Below, one piece after another: positions 1 through 10,900 of a DNA stretch of 64,000 nt (its first letter is position 1; each line of letters starts with the position of its first letter). Under the pieces are notes generated by a model, which saw nothing but the letters and a program-made list of their open reading frames with translations, made no database searches and was not told the origin of the DNA. Source of the DNA: Stictocephala bisonia. Its lineage: Eukaryota; Arthropoda; Insecta; Hemiptera; Membracidae. The stretch lies in contig JAQJVL010000278.1 in NCBI GenBank assembly GCA_035578905.1, forward strand, positions 62,001 to 126,000, given 5' to 3'. A program made the translations under genes and the position numbers.

Positions 1-260
1 AAGTTAAATATGTAATTGACCGGTCGGTACGGTAAAATATGTGGCTGCTGCTGTAAGATAAATGTGTAACTAGTCGGTCGGTACGGTAAAATGAGTGGCT
101 GCTGCTGTAAGTTAAATATGTAATTGACCGGTTGGTACGGTAAAATGTGTGGCTGCTGCTGTAAGATAAATATGTAACTGACCGGTCGGTACGGTAAAAT
201 GGGTAGCTGCTGTAATATACTTGTGTAATTTTCCGGTTGGTACGATAAAAAATCGTAATG
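1..260. repeat. 54-bp satellite, right end of an array
   Basis: Four complete or nearly complete units begin at 1, 55, 109 and 163, each with a GGTCGGTACGGTAAAAT core and a GGCTGCTGCTGT end. A decayed part-unit runs to about 260. The array is cut by the window edge, so its full size is unknown. Units differ by a few substitutions, and the fourth has lost one GCT. Confidence 0.9.
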
Positions 261-884
261 GTACCTTCAATTTTTTATGCTAATTTAGAAAGCCCTAACA
301 AATAAATCAGCATTGCAACAACATATCTACAAATAGGCAATAAATTCAATACAAAACTGTTCATGCTTTAAACAAAATGTTATCTATTTATTCTTTTTTA
401 CTTATATTTTAAGATAGTTGTATCTTTAAAACGTAATATATACAGTATAAATAAAATATAGTAAGACTTGTAACTGGACGTATTATGTATGAGATCACCC
501 TCATGCAGGAAGGACACTGTTGACGGTCAACTCACAGGTCAGTCACTTCAAAGGATAAAATGTCGTACAACTTTCTTGGCCCAAAACATTCTTTCCTGGA
601 GGCTTTGTAGGAGAGTAGTGAAATTTTAATCGGGGAGGTGTAGTTTTTGTGGAGAACATGAAATAAACAATCCTTAAAAGGCTATTTAAATAATTTATTA
701 AATATAAAGTTACTAAATATTGTCCAGTTTGCTACTATTTTTTGTTTGCTTTTTTTGTAAAAATAATATATTTATATGCATGTTTACACAGTTTCTTATT
801 CTATCTATGTCAGAGGTATTTTTTACTTTAAGTAGTATCGTTGATAAGTTACAACGGTACAAAACCCTCAAGCAAATTTTAAGT
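261..884. other. AT-rich sequence, nothing recognised
   Basis: No coding pattern, splice-bounded exon or repeat family is recognisable here. The only open frame (720-917) is short, T-rich and starts on a non-ATG codon, so it is not called. Confidence 0.5.
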
Positions 885-957
885 GGACCTCACAGATTTG
901 AACCTGTGAACCTCTGAATATGAAGCAGAATTAGGCATATTAGCACTAGGCTAGCAA
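885..957 (-). mobile_element. tRNA-like SINE fragment
   Basis: Read on the minus strand, this segment has an A-box-like TAGCCTAGTGC followed by a B-box-like GGTTCAAATCT about 40 bases later, and then a complement to the acceptor end. It lacks a complete tRNA fold with certainty and has no visible body, so a decayed tRNA-derived SINE head is more likely than a working tRNA gene. Confidence 0.45.
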
Positions 958-2343
958 GATGCCTAAATAAAAATGAAGGAATTAACAAGATAAATATATT
1001 TCACATTTTATGATGAACAAATTATATTAACCCTTGAAAATATATAAAGGAAATTATTAACAACTGTTTCACCACATAATAGTCCCACACGGTGGCGGTG
1101 CTCGTCAAACTGTGCACTAAGACGTAAGTTAACCGTTCCTAAACAGTAACAGTTTTAACTCTCCGTCTATATGTAACAGTGACAAATTATTATGAAAGAA
1201 AATTGGCTACTTCTCACAACTACATGACGTGTTTTTAAAAATATGTAACTCTGCGAAAGTATTAGTAAGCCTTGTAATTAACCTAGAATGCCAAATCCTT
1301 TATTTAACCGATCCATTTTAGAGTCATATATTGGAAAGAAACGTATCTCTTTGTTTTCCTACTATAAACATGTTATATATTTAATCATCATTTTGGTGAG
1401 CTCGTTTGACTTGGAAATCTATATTTAAAAAGTAGTTTTTCTCATTTTAGTACATGTGTATTGTTTGTCAACGAGTAGGGCAACACCGTAAGTACATAGA
1501 CTGCGTACTTCCATGTACCAGAAGTGTACAGTACTAATCCTGGGCTGTGTGTTCCCTCATTTATCTATTTATACTAGTAATTACTATTTCAGATGCACAA
1601 AAACCACACAAATGGTAATTGTGTCCCCACTTTACTGTTTTGATTTAAACCATGACAATGTAATAAATTATTAACGTTTCAGAAAATGTTCATTTCCTAA
1701 TTGTTTAATACATTGTTCGTATACCATTTTATAGCATGATAATATAAACTAGGGGACACCCCTTCTGACAACTCACTGTGATCGTGTGACCTCGGCCTCC
1801 CACCTCAGTTGTGACTTAAAACTAAATAACAGCAGTAAGACTATTAAAAGCAACAAAATAACTTTGAATTATTTTGTTTAACAACTGTTTTTTAGTATGT
1901 AAAAAATTATATGTTCTATTAAAAATACTAATATACAAAAATTTTACATCAGCATAAACAATATAAACATAAACAGTTGTTTTATGTCTTAAAAAAGACT
2001 GTAATGATATAAAATCCTTGAATCTTTTAGAGCTAGTGGAGTGGAGCCCATGTTATTCTTTACATTTCAGACATTTTCCCCACCACCCTTGGTCCTTAAG
2101 CCTTCCATTGAGTCTAATGAAGCTATCTTATCTTCTTACTTTTTCGAGAAATTTCGTAAAAGCCGATTCGCTTTCAGAATTAAATAAAATAGATAGGTTC
2201 AGTAACGATACTAAAATATCACACTTCATATAAACGATATTTCATATATAAAGACATCTTCAATATTAAGCCTACATTTAATGCACAAAAAGATGGTAAT
2301 ATAGTGTTTTATTGCTATTTGCTTTAATCTTATTATTTAATTC
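958..2343. other. AT-rich sequence, nothing recognised
   Basis: About 1.4 kb with no supportable gene or repeat. The open frame at 2018-2233 lacks domain features, signal sequence or splice context. Confidence 0.5.
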
Positions 2344-2588
2344 AACACCACATGTGTCTTGGCTATCTGGTACAATAAATCTCGTAGGTTAAACACCAAA
2401 TGTGTCTTGGCTATCTGGTACAATGAATCTCGTAGGTTAAACACCACATGTGTCTTGGCTATCTGGTACAATGAATCTCGTAGGTTAAACACCCCATGTG
2501 TCTTGGCTATCTGGTACAATGAATCTCGTAGGTTAAACACCACATGTGTCTTGGCTATCTGGTACAATGAATCTCGTAGGTTAAACAC
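2344..2588. repeat. 48-bp minisatellite, left part (5 copies)
   Basis: Units begin at 2344, 2392, 2440, 2488 and 2536, with the first five bases of a sixth at 2584-2588. Each contains CTTGGCTATCTGGTACAAT. Forty-eight is a multiple of three, so frames on both strands stay open; this is not evidence of coding. The same unit resumes at 3955 after an inserted element. Confidence 0.95.
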
Positions 2589-3955
2589 TGTACCGGGTCT
2601 TTGACCGGTACATTTCGTTTTTTCCGTCGTAGTCTGCCGGGCTGCCTGAGATTCGCTCAGGCCTGCGTTTCGCGTACTTTGGTGGCCGTTGGCCCAGTTC
2701 CGTTTCGTTCCGTGTTCCAGCAGCTTCGGTCAGGTTGGCCTGTTCAGTTGTCTTGTGCTGCCTGCAGAAATAGACATGTTCAGATAGACACACTAAAACT
2801 CCAGGGTCCTTGAGTAGGACGTTTCAACCCTCAGCCGGTCGTCCGGGCAACGTTCTACCTACCACACTGCGAGCCTGGCCTGGGGACCATGTGATTGAGC
2901 AAGTTTGCCCCGTGCTGCCCTCTCTACTTCTTTGGGTAGAAGACTTCTGTCCTCAGGTCAGTGCGTTCCAGCTTATTTTTCCCGGCGGCTGAGCTGGGGG
3001 TGATTTGTGAAAAAAAATAAATAAATAAAAAAAAGAAATAAAAAAGGAAAATGGTGCGGAACCCTTTATGGAGGCCTAGGCCTAAGGACTGCCCTGAACA
3101 GTGATTTGATGAAACAGCCATGGGGACTTATATTTTTTTTTATTAAAGAGAGAAAAACTTTTAAAATACACAAAGATTTTTTTTTTGATGTTACTATTTA
3201 TTTATATTAATATTTATTGTTATTTATTTTAGTTAGTTTTATTTGTTGTTATATTTTTTTAGAGTTTATAGTTGTTAGGTCCCTATGGTTAAGTTATGTT
3301 ATTTATTTATATGTTTAGGCCTAGTTATTGTTATTTATTTTTTGTTAAGTGTATTAGGGGGGTTTGGAAGTGAATTTTTACTCGAACGGGACCGTTTTAT
3401 ATATTTTTTTAAATTGTTTAATTTTTTCAAACTCACCAAAAGGGGATTATGGGACTTTTACTTAATTTCTAATTCGGAGCTGCCCAGGGATTCCGGCTTA
3501 CTCCCTGGCCCGGTGGAATTATGGGATTTGGGCTAAATTGCCGGTTTAATTGTTGTTTGCCAGAAGTTTTCTAAATTTTCACCTTTATTTGGGGCTTAAA
3601 ATTTATCTTACGTTTTGGGGGTCTCCGGCTAAACTGCAGATAGGCCATGTAGTTGTTAATTGGTAATTTTGGTATTTGTTGCGTTTGTTGTTTTTGTAGC
3701 TTTTGTGTCTTATCTTCTTATCTTGTTAATTTTAGTGTTAATTGTTATTTATTGAAGTGCGAATTGATTTTGTGGCCTTCTGCCGTTTTTGATTATTTAA
3801 TATTTGCTCTTTGGTAATAAACTAGTTTTGCTCAGCTGCCGAGTTTTATTTTGACCCTCCAACTGCCACTCGTGACCCCATCGCTCGACTTGTTTTGAGC
3901 CATCCCCCGGTTGGCACGCTTTCCAGCTTTGGGGGGGGGGGGGGGATGGGGCTCA
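2589..3955. mobile_element. Solo-LTR-like insertion inside the 48-bp array
   Basis: The 1,367-bp segment begins TGTACCGGG and ends GGGGCTCA, i.e. TG..CA. It is flanked by a 4-bp direct repeat ACAC (2585-2588 and 3956-3959) that belongs to the 48-bp repeat unit, as expected for a target-site duplication. The left 400 bp are GC-rich, the middle is T-rich, an AATAAA-type signal lies in GGTAATAAACTAG near 3813-3825, and a 15-G run sits at 3931-3945. No protein domain is visible, which fits a solo LTR. A 5-bp duplication AACAC with an element ending at 3954 is an equally consistent reading. LTR superfamily unknown; Ty3-like is possible from the duplication length. Confidence 0.6.
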
Positions 3956-4242
3956 ACACCACATGTATCTTGGCTATCTGGTACAATGAATCTCGTAGGT
4001 TAAACACCCCATGTGTCTTGGCTATCTGGTACAATGAATCTCGTAGGTTAAACACCCCATGTGTCTTGGCTATCTGGTACAATGAATCTCGTAGGTTAAA
4101 CACCCCATGTGTCTTGGCTATCTGGTACAATGAATCTCGTAGGTTAAACACCACATGTGTCTTGGCTATCTGGTACAATGAATCTCGTAGGTTAAACACC
4201 ACATGTGTCTTGGCTATCTGGTACAATGAGTCTCGTAGGTTA
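3956..4242. repeat. 48-bp minisatellite, right part (6 copies)
   Basis: Units begin at 3955, 4003, 4051, 4099, 4147 and 4195 and match those at 2344-2588. Variants CACCCCATG and CACCACATG are interspersed in both halves, which supports one ancestral array interrupted by an insertion. Confidence 0.95.
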
Positions 4243-4494
4243 AACGATCATGCTGCAAGATTATCATTTTTTGTTCCTTAATAAAGTGGGTTCACCACGT
4301 TCTTCAACAGTTAACTAAATTACCTACACAAATTATAATTGAAATTTTTTATAAATAATTGACACATTTTCAATTTGGTTTCAATTTTAAAATATAATTA
4401 CACTTCAACTGTATAATTTATCAAATGTACATTATTTTTCAGCGGAAAGATGTTCTGTAATCTCAAGTGACTGTATCATCAGGTATCGATGAAT

Positions 4495-4605
4495 ATTGAC
4501 TAACTGAGTTTGAATATGAGTGATCAAGTAACTAGTTAGTCAGGTATTGAGGTGAACTCAAGTGTATGTCTCCCAATTGATTGATTCAAAGGACTTGTTA
4601 CTGTG
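4495..4605. repeat. Dispersed repeat, copy 1
   Basis: A stretch of about 110 bases with TAACTAGTTAGTCAGGTATTG and a following TTGATTGAT matches 16197-16297 at many positions (AACTAGTTTAGCCAGGTATTG there). The family is unknown. It lies just upstream of the LINE. Confidence 0.5.
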
Positions 4606-4699
4606 CAAAGGCTGTATCAACCAAGACTGACGGCTAAATTTCACTTTGAACGTGCCGTGGTTTACATGAATCAATCACCCTCGTAATTACAATTTAGTA

Positions 4700-6533
4700 A
4701 ATTTGTGCGTAACTAAGTGGTAGAAAATTCAAAAAATGAAGTAGATAGGAATGTGTTGATGTTCTTTAGGACACACAAGAAAAATAATTTGCTAAATGAT
4801 TTTAAATTTAGTGCTGTCACTGAAGAAGCTGTTAAATCAGCGATAAACGAAATTAAATCTAGAGCTATTGGCAGTGATGAAATATCAATACAAATGGTTA
4901 AAGCTGTGAGTCCGTATGCCATTGAAGCCATAACACATCTTGTTAATGAGTCACTAAGAGGCGGAGTTTTCCCTCAAGCATGGAAGACCAGCATTGTCCG
5001 CCCACTGCCCAAAACAACTTCTCCAAATAGTATTGAGCAATTAAGACCCATATCAATACTCCCAGCCATATCCAAGATAATAGAGAAAATAGCAATCAAG
5101 CAAATAACAACATACATAGAAACAGAAAACCTATTGCCTGCCCTACAGTCTGGCTTTAGAAAGAATCACAGTACTTGCACTGCTTTAACAAATTTATTCA
5201 GTGATTTGATTGATGCTAGGGACAAGGGCAGATATAGTTCCCTTGTTATGCTCGATTACTCTAAGGCATTTGACTCAATGAATCACGATATGCTAATAGC
5301 AAAGATGCATTACTATGGCTTCAGTGATGATGTGACTGGTTGGGTTAGGTCTTACCTCGGAGACAGACTGCAGGTCACCAGAGTGGGAAGTGAGACATCG
5401 AACCCCCTCCGAAAGCAGTGGGGCGTTCCACAGGGCAGTTGCCTGGGCCCAATTCTGTTTAATTTGTACACAGCCGATTTCCCCAGCAGTGTACAAAGTT
5501 GTACTGCGCATTTGTACGCAGATGATTCTCAGTTGAACTTGTCCTATGAGGCTGGGCTCATCAGAACAGCCTTTGATCAAATAAATACTGACTTAGAGAA
5601 CATCTCAAGGTGGTCAGCTATCAATGGGCTGACACTCAACTCGGACAAGTGCACTGTTCTGCACACCGCACCACATGATCTGTTACAGACCCTCAGCGAG
5701 AGTGGAGTGGCAATTGCGCTGGATGGCGGGAGTTTGGCTGTGTGTAATAAGGTGAAGACGCTCGGTGTCGTACTGGACAATGGCCTTACGTTCACCGAGC
5801 ATGTCACTCATGCCTCCCAGCGTGCTTTAGGAAGGTTGAGGGGTCTGTACAGGTTCAGAAGTTTGCTTCCAGAGACCGCAAAGCTTCAGCTCATGCAGTC
5901 GCTGATACTCTCAGTATTTTATTACTGTTTTCCTGCATACGGCAACAGCATCTCGGGGGAGGACGTTGGTCGGATCCAGAGGCTTCAAAACTCAGCCATC
6001 CGCTTTGTTTACAGTCTACGGAGATTTGACCACGTGACTGCCTATCGTGAGGCAGCCAACCTACTGCCCATGGAAGCCGTGTGTAGGATGTTGACGTGCT
6101 GCATGACGCACAGGGTGCTGATGCTCAGCGAGCCTCAGTACCTTCGTGAGAAGCTTATATTCCGAGAAGAGGTTTCTCAACGGGGCACCCGCCATGGTAG
6201 GAATCTTCACTTCCCGAAAGTTAAATTAGAATTTGGTAAAAAGAGCTTTACTTACTTTGGCCCTAAGTTGTATAACGACCTCCCTGACAACCTAAAAATT
6301 TATGCAAGTAATACCTTTAAAAGAAAAATTAGATTGCTTTTGTCTGAAAATATTTAGGTCTGTAGGTTGTAGAAACTGACAAGCAATGTGGTTATTGTTC
6401 TTATATTGTTATTTAGTGTTAAGTTATTATTTAATATTTTGTATTTATTTATTTAACGTAAGCTCTACATTTTAATTGACCAAAGTTGTTCTGAAAAGCA
6501 GATGTATCTGAGAAACGCTTGGAAATAAAGGCA

Positions 6534-6565
<32 letters not shown>
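4700..6565 (+). mobile_element. 5'-truncated non-LTR retrotransposon (LINE)
   Basis: A reverse transcriptase frame is followed by a ~200-bp 3' region, an AATAAA signal near 6523, and a TTTA simple-repeat tail at about 6536-6560, the usual 3' end of a LINE. The endonuclease and any ORF1 are absent and an in-frame TAA precedes the frame, so the copy is truncated at or near 4700-4717. Fingers-palm motif style resembles the Jockey/CR1 group; clade not settled. Confidence 0.85.
4717..6357 (+). CDS. LINE reverse transcriptase, partial ORF2
   Basis: An RNA-directed DNA polymerase that would copy LINE RNA at a nicked target. The 546-codon frame is uninterrupted. Counting from 4717 (a GTG, used only to mark the open frame; the first ATG is codon 15), conserved blocks run in order: an RPISILP block near residues 109-115, LDYSKAFD at 179-186 with catalytic D180, GVPQGSCLGPILFNLY near 236-251, and YADD at 267-270 with catalytic D269 and D270. 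A thumb/C-terminal region of about 270 residues follows and ends at a normal stop. All three catalytic aspartates are present and there are no frameshifts, so the copy is young. It lacks the endonuclease, so it cannot move alone. No cellular gene context; it sits between the 48-bp array and AT-rich DNA. Confidence 0.9.
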   Translation: MVENSKNEVDRNVLMFFRTHKKNNLLNDFKFSAVTEEAVKSAINEIKSRAIGSDEISIQMVKAVSPYAIEAITHLVNESLRGGVFPQAWKTSIVRPLPKTTSPNSIEQLRPISILPAISKIIEKIAIKQITTYIETENLLPALQSGFRKNHSTCTALTNLFSDLIDARDKGRYSSLVMLDYSKAFDSMNHDMLIAKMHYYGFSDDVTGWVRSYLGDRLQVTRVGSETSNPLRKQWGVPQGSCLGPILFNLYTADFPSSVQSCTAHLYADDSQLNLSYEAGLIRTAFDQINTDLENISRWSAINGLTLNSDKCTVLHTAPHDLLQTLSESGVAIALDGGSLAVCNKVKTLGVVLDNGLTFTEHVTHASQRALGRLRGLYRFRSLLPETAKLQLMQSLILSVFYYCFPAYGNSISGEDVGRIQRLQNSAIRFVYSLRRFDHVTAYREAANLLPMEAVCRMLTCCMTHRVLMLSEPQYLREKLIFREEVSQRGTRHGRNLHFPKVKLEFGKKSFTYFGPKLYNDLPDNLKIYASNTFKRKIRLLLSENI

Positions 6566-7408
6566 ATGACTTTTTAATATGAATCAGTTTATATTTATAG
6601 GTATGAAAATAAACCACATGTAATGTTTGTTACACTAAATATAATACAGTTTCTAATTGTCTATTAACACACGTGCATACTGATAATTTATACGTGTGTG
6701 AAATACATTGTAGGCCCTAATAACACACAAAGTCACGCGTCTTTGGTTTTTAATGTTTTTTTAAAGATCTGTTCTCTTTAAAATATATTTAAAACAAATA
6801 AATACTTGAATGTGTGTGATGATATTGCAAAATGTTCAGCAAAAAATTAATGAAATGTTACTAATTCCTGAATTGAACCAACCTTCACATTCAAATACGT
6901 CATCACTCAAGATTATCTACTGAAGAGTTAACGTAATCTATTTAACTTAAATTACATTTGTAAAATTAGCTAGAATAAATATTTTTGAACAAAATGTTCA
7001 ACAACACAAACACAAAACAAAATGTTGTTACTTTTTACATGAATAAATTTACCATTCCTTCGATTTTAAATTACAAATTCGATTAGATAAGAATCAATTT
7101 TACGATTATCTGAATAAATACACTAAAAACTTCAGATTTGTTATCATACAACAGTTATCACAGATACTTGGGGGCTGGTTACAGCTTTACTAACAGGGTT
7201 GTTAATGTAATCCCAGTTACACTCACACTACATGTTCAAGGGGGGTCTACTGATGGCCCTTGAAAGTCGTTCGTCTTTAAGCTGCTACTTAGTAACAGTA
7301 TTGCTAATACTATCTCAATTTTTAATAAATGTTTCATTTGCTCTACACAGTCATTTACTATGTATATTATATAAAAAAATCTTAAAGAACTGGCATATAC
7401 TGTATATA
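6566..7408. other. AT-rich sequence, nothing recognised
   Basis: No coding, repeat or splice pattern is visible. The open frame at 7232-7438 runs into the palindrome and lacks an independent signature. Confidence 0.5.
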
Positions 7409-7742
7409 CAACAAATCATCAAACTTAATTTAGTTTAAGAAACAATTTTGTTCTTAATAGTTTAGAGTTGTTTGTTCCCAGTGATTTATATTTGTGATAT
7501 TATTGACGATTGATTTTGTATAACAACATATAAATTTTCATTCTAGTAGTATTGTTTTATTTGCTAAAAAAAATATATATATATTTTAGCAAATAAAACA
7601 ATACTACTAGAATAAAAGCTGATATGTTGTTATACAAAATCAATCACCAATAATAACAAACATGTAACTGGTAACAAACAACTCTAAACTATTAAGAACA
7701 AAATTGTTTCTTAAACTAAATTAATTTTGATGAATTGTTTCT
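7409..7742. repeat. Long inverted repeat (foldback or MITE-like)
   Basis: The left arm (about 7409-7577) is the near-perfect reverse complement of the right arm (about 7582-7742), with a tiny AT-only centre near 7579. Examples are AATACTACTAGAAT and CAAAATTGTTTCTTAAAC in the right arm, pairing with the left. Small differences between arms (one gap, several substitutions) show it is a genomic palindrome with some age. No transposase is inside. Confidence 0.85.
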
Positions 7743-7953
7743 ACTCAAGAAAAACTAGATGTTTATGATTGAAGTTTTAACGTTGTTTTTTATACTAGAC
7801 TTTTAATTATTTGTGTTATTTCAATTGTCCTACTAATACTCAAACTGACTATTATTCACTTTAAAATGGCAGTATAATTTCTACCGCAGCAGAAATATAA
7901 TTTAAGGGACATTTTCTTCCAAAACCTCCATATTTCCCCTTGAACACGAGGAA

Positions 7954-10900
7954 AATAATAGTGTCTAGTAGAAATGTCCATTAGTAGCGGCTAGTAAATT
8001 TCTCTCTAGTGTCACCGTGTACTGACTGCTTCAACGTCCAGTAGCTATTAGAGTCAAGCAAGTTGGAGCTACCTTGTAGTAGCCAATAATGGTGTCTAGT
8101 ACAAATGTCCATTAGTAGCGGCTAGTAAATTTCTCTCTAGTGTCACCGTGTACTGACTGCTTTAACGTCCAGTAGCTACTAGAGTCAAGCAAGTTGGAGC
8201 TACCTTGTAGTAGCCAATAATGGTGTCTAGTACAAATGTCCATTAGTAGCGGCTAGTAAATTTCTCTCTAGTGTCACCGTGTACTGACTGCTTTAACGTC
8301 CAGTAGCTACTAGAGTCAAGCAAGTTGGAGCTACCTTGTAGTAGCCAATAATGGTGTCTAGTACAAATGTCCATTAGTAGCGGCTAGTAAATTTCTCTCT
8401 AGTGTCACCGTGTACTGACTGCTTTAACGTCCAGTAGCTACTAGAGTCAAGCAAGTTGGAGCTACCTTGTAGTAGCCAATAATGGTGTCTAGTACAAATG
8501 TCCATTAGTAGCGGCTAGTAAATTTCTCTCTAGTGTCACCGTGTACTGACTGCTTTAACGTCCAGTAGCTACTAGAGTCAAGCAAGTTGGAGCTACCTTG
8601 TAGTAGCCAATAATGGTGTCTAGTACAAATGTCCATTAGTAGCGGCTAGTAAATTTCTCTCTAGTGTCACCGTGTACTGACTGCTTTAACGTCCAGTAGC
8701 TACTAGAGTCAAGCAAGTTGGAGCTACCTTGTAGTAGCCAATAATGGTGTCTAGTACAAATGTCCATTAGTAGCGGCTAGTAAATTTCTCTCTAGTGTCA
8801 CCGTGTACTGACTGCTTTAACGTCCAGTAGCTACTAGAGTCAAGCAAGTTGGAGCTACCTTGTAGTAGCCAATAATGGTGTCTAGTACAAATGTCCATTA
8901 GTAGCGGCTAGTAAATTTCTCTCTAGTGTCACCGTGTACTGACTGCTTTAACGTCCAGTAGCTACTAGAGTCAAGCAAGTTGGAGCTACCTTGTAGTAGC
9001 CAATAATGGTGTCTAGTACAAATGTCCATTAGTAGCGGCTAGTAAATTTCTCTCTAGTGTCACCGTGTACTGACTGCTTTAACGTCCAGTAGCTACTAGA
9101 GTCAAGCAAGTTGGAGCTACCTTGTAGTAGCCAATAATGGTGTCTAGTACAAATGTCCATTAGTAGCGGCTAGTAAATTTCTCTCTAGTGTCACCGTGTA
9201 CTGACTGCTTTAACGTCCAGTAGCTACTAGAGTCAAGCAAGTTGGAGCTACCTTGTAGTAGCCAATAATGGTGTCTAGTACAAATGTCCATTAGTAGCGG
9301 CTAGTAAATTTCTCTCTAGTGTCACCGTGTACTGACTGCTTTAACGTCCAGTAGCTACTAGAGTCAAGCAAGTTGGAGCTACCTTGTAGTAGCCAATAAT
9401 GGTGTCTAGTACAAATGTCCATTAGTAGCGGCTAGTAAATTTCTCTCTAGTGTCACCGTGTACTGACTGCTTTAACGTCCAGTAGCTACTAGAGTCAAGC
9501 AAGTTGGAGCTACCTTGTAGTAGCCAATAATGGTGTCTAGTACAAATGTCCATTAGTAGCGGCTAGTAAATTTCTCTCTAGTGTCACCGTGTACTGACTG
9601 CTTTAACGTCCAGTAGCTACTAGAGTCAAGCAAGTTGGAGCTACCTTGTAGTAGCCAATATTGGTGTCTAGTACAAATGTCCATTAGTAGCGGCTAGTAA
9701 ATTTCTCTCTAGTGTCACCGTGTACTGACTGCTTCAACGTCCAGTAGCTACTAGAGTCAAGCAAGTTGGAGCTACCTTGTAGTAGCCAATAATGGTGTCT
9801 AGTACAAATGTCCATTAGTAGCGGCTAGTAAATTTCTCTCTAGTGTCACCGTGTACTGACTGCTTTAACGTCCAGTAGCTACTAGAGTCAAGCAAGTTGG
9901 AGCTACCTTGTAGTAGCCAATAATGGTGTCTAGTACAAATGTCCATTAGTAGCGGCTAGTAAATTTCTCTCTAGTGTCACCGTGTACTGACTGCTTTAAC
10001 GTCCAGTAGCTACTAGAGTCAAGCAAGTTGGAGCTACCTTGTAGTAGCCAATAATGGTGTCTAGTACAAATGTCCATTAGTAGCGGCTAGTAAATTTCTC
10101 TCTAGTGTCACCGTGTACTGACTGCTTTAACGTCCAGTAGCTACTAGAGTCAAGCAAGTTGGAGCTACCTTTGTAGTAGCCAATAATGGTGTCTAGTACA
10201 AATGTCCATTAGTAGCGGCTAGTAAATTTCTCTCTAGTGTCACCGTGTACTGACTGCTTTAACGTCCAGTAGCTACTAGAGTCAAGCAAGTTGGAGCTAC
10301 CTTGTAGTAGCCAATAATATTGTCTAGTACAAATGTCCATTAGTAGCGGCTAGTAAATTTCTCTCTAGTGTCACCGTGTACTGACTGCTTTAACGTCCAG
10401 TAGCTACTAGAGTCAAGCAAGTTGGAGCTACCTTGTAGTAGCCAATAATGGTGTCTAGTACAAATGTCCATTAGTAGCGGCTAGTAAATTTCTCTCTAGT
10501 GTCACCGTGTACTGACTGCTTTAACGTCCAGTAGCTACTAGAGTCAAGCAAGTTGGAGCTACCTTGTAGTAGCCAATAATGGTGTCTAGTACAAATGTCC
10601 ATTAGTAGCGGCTAGTAAATTTCTCTCTAGTGTCACCGTGTACTGTCTGCTTCAACGTCCAGTAGCTACTAGAGTCAAGCAAGTTGGAGCTACCTTGTAG
10701 TAGCCAATAATGGTGTCTAGTACAAATGTCCATTAGTAGCGGCTAGTAAATTTCTCTCTAGTGTCACCGTGTACTGACTGCTTCAACGTCCAGTAGCTTT
10801 TAGAGTCAAGCAAGTTGGAGCTACTTTGTAGTAGCCAATAATGGTGTCTAGTACAAATGTCCATTTAGTAGCGGATAGTAAATTTCTCTCTAGTGTCACC

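Noticed and set aside
885..957. Functional tRNA gene on the minus strand
   Set aside because: A and B boxes are imperfect and a full cloverleaf could not be confirmed; similar heads here are clearly SINEs.
2337..4281. Frames of 81-128 codons with NESRRLNT or NLRDSLYQIAKTH repeats
   Set aside because: Made by the 48-bp minisatellite on both strands at once.
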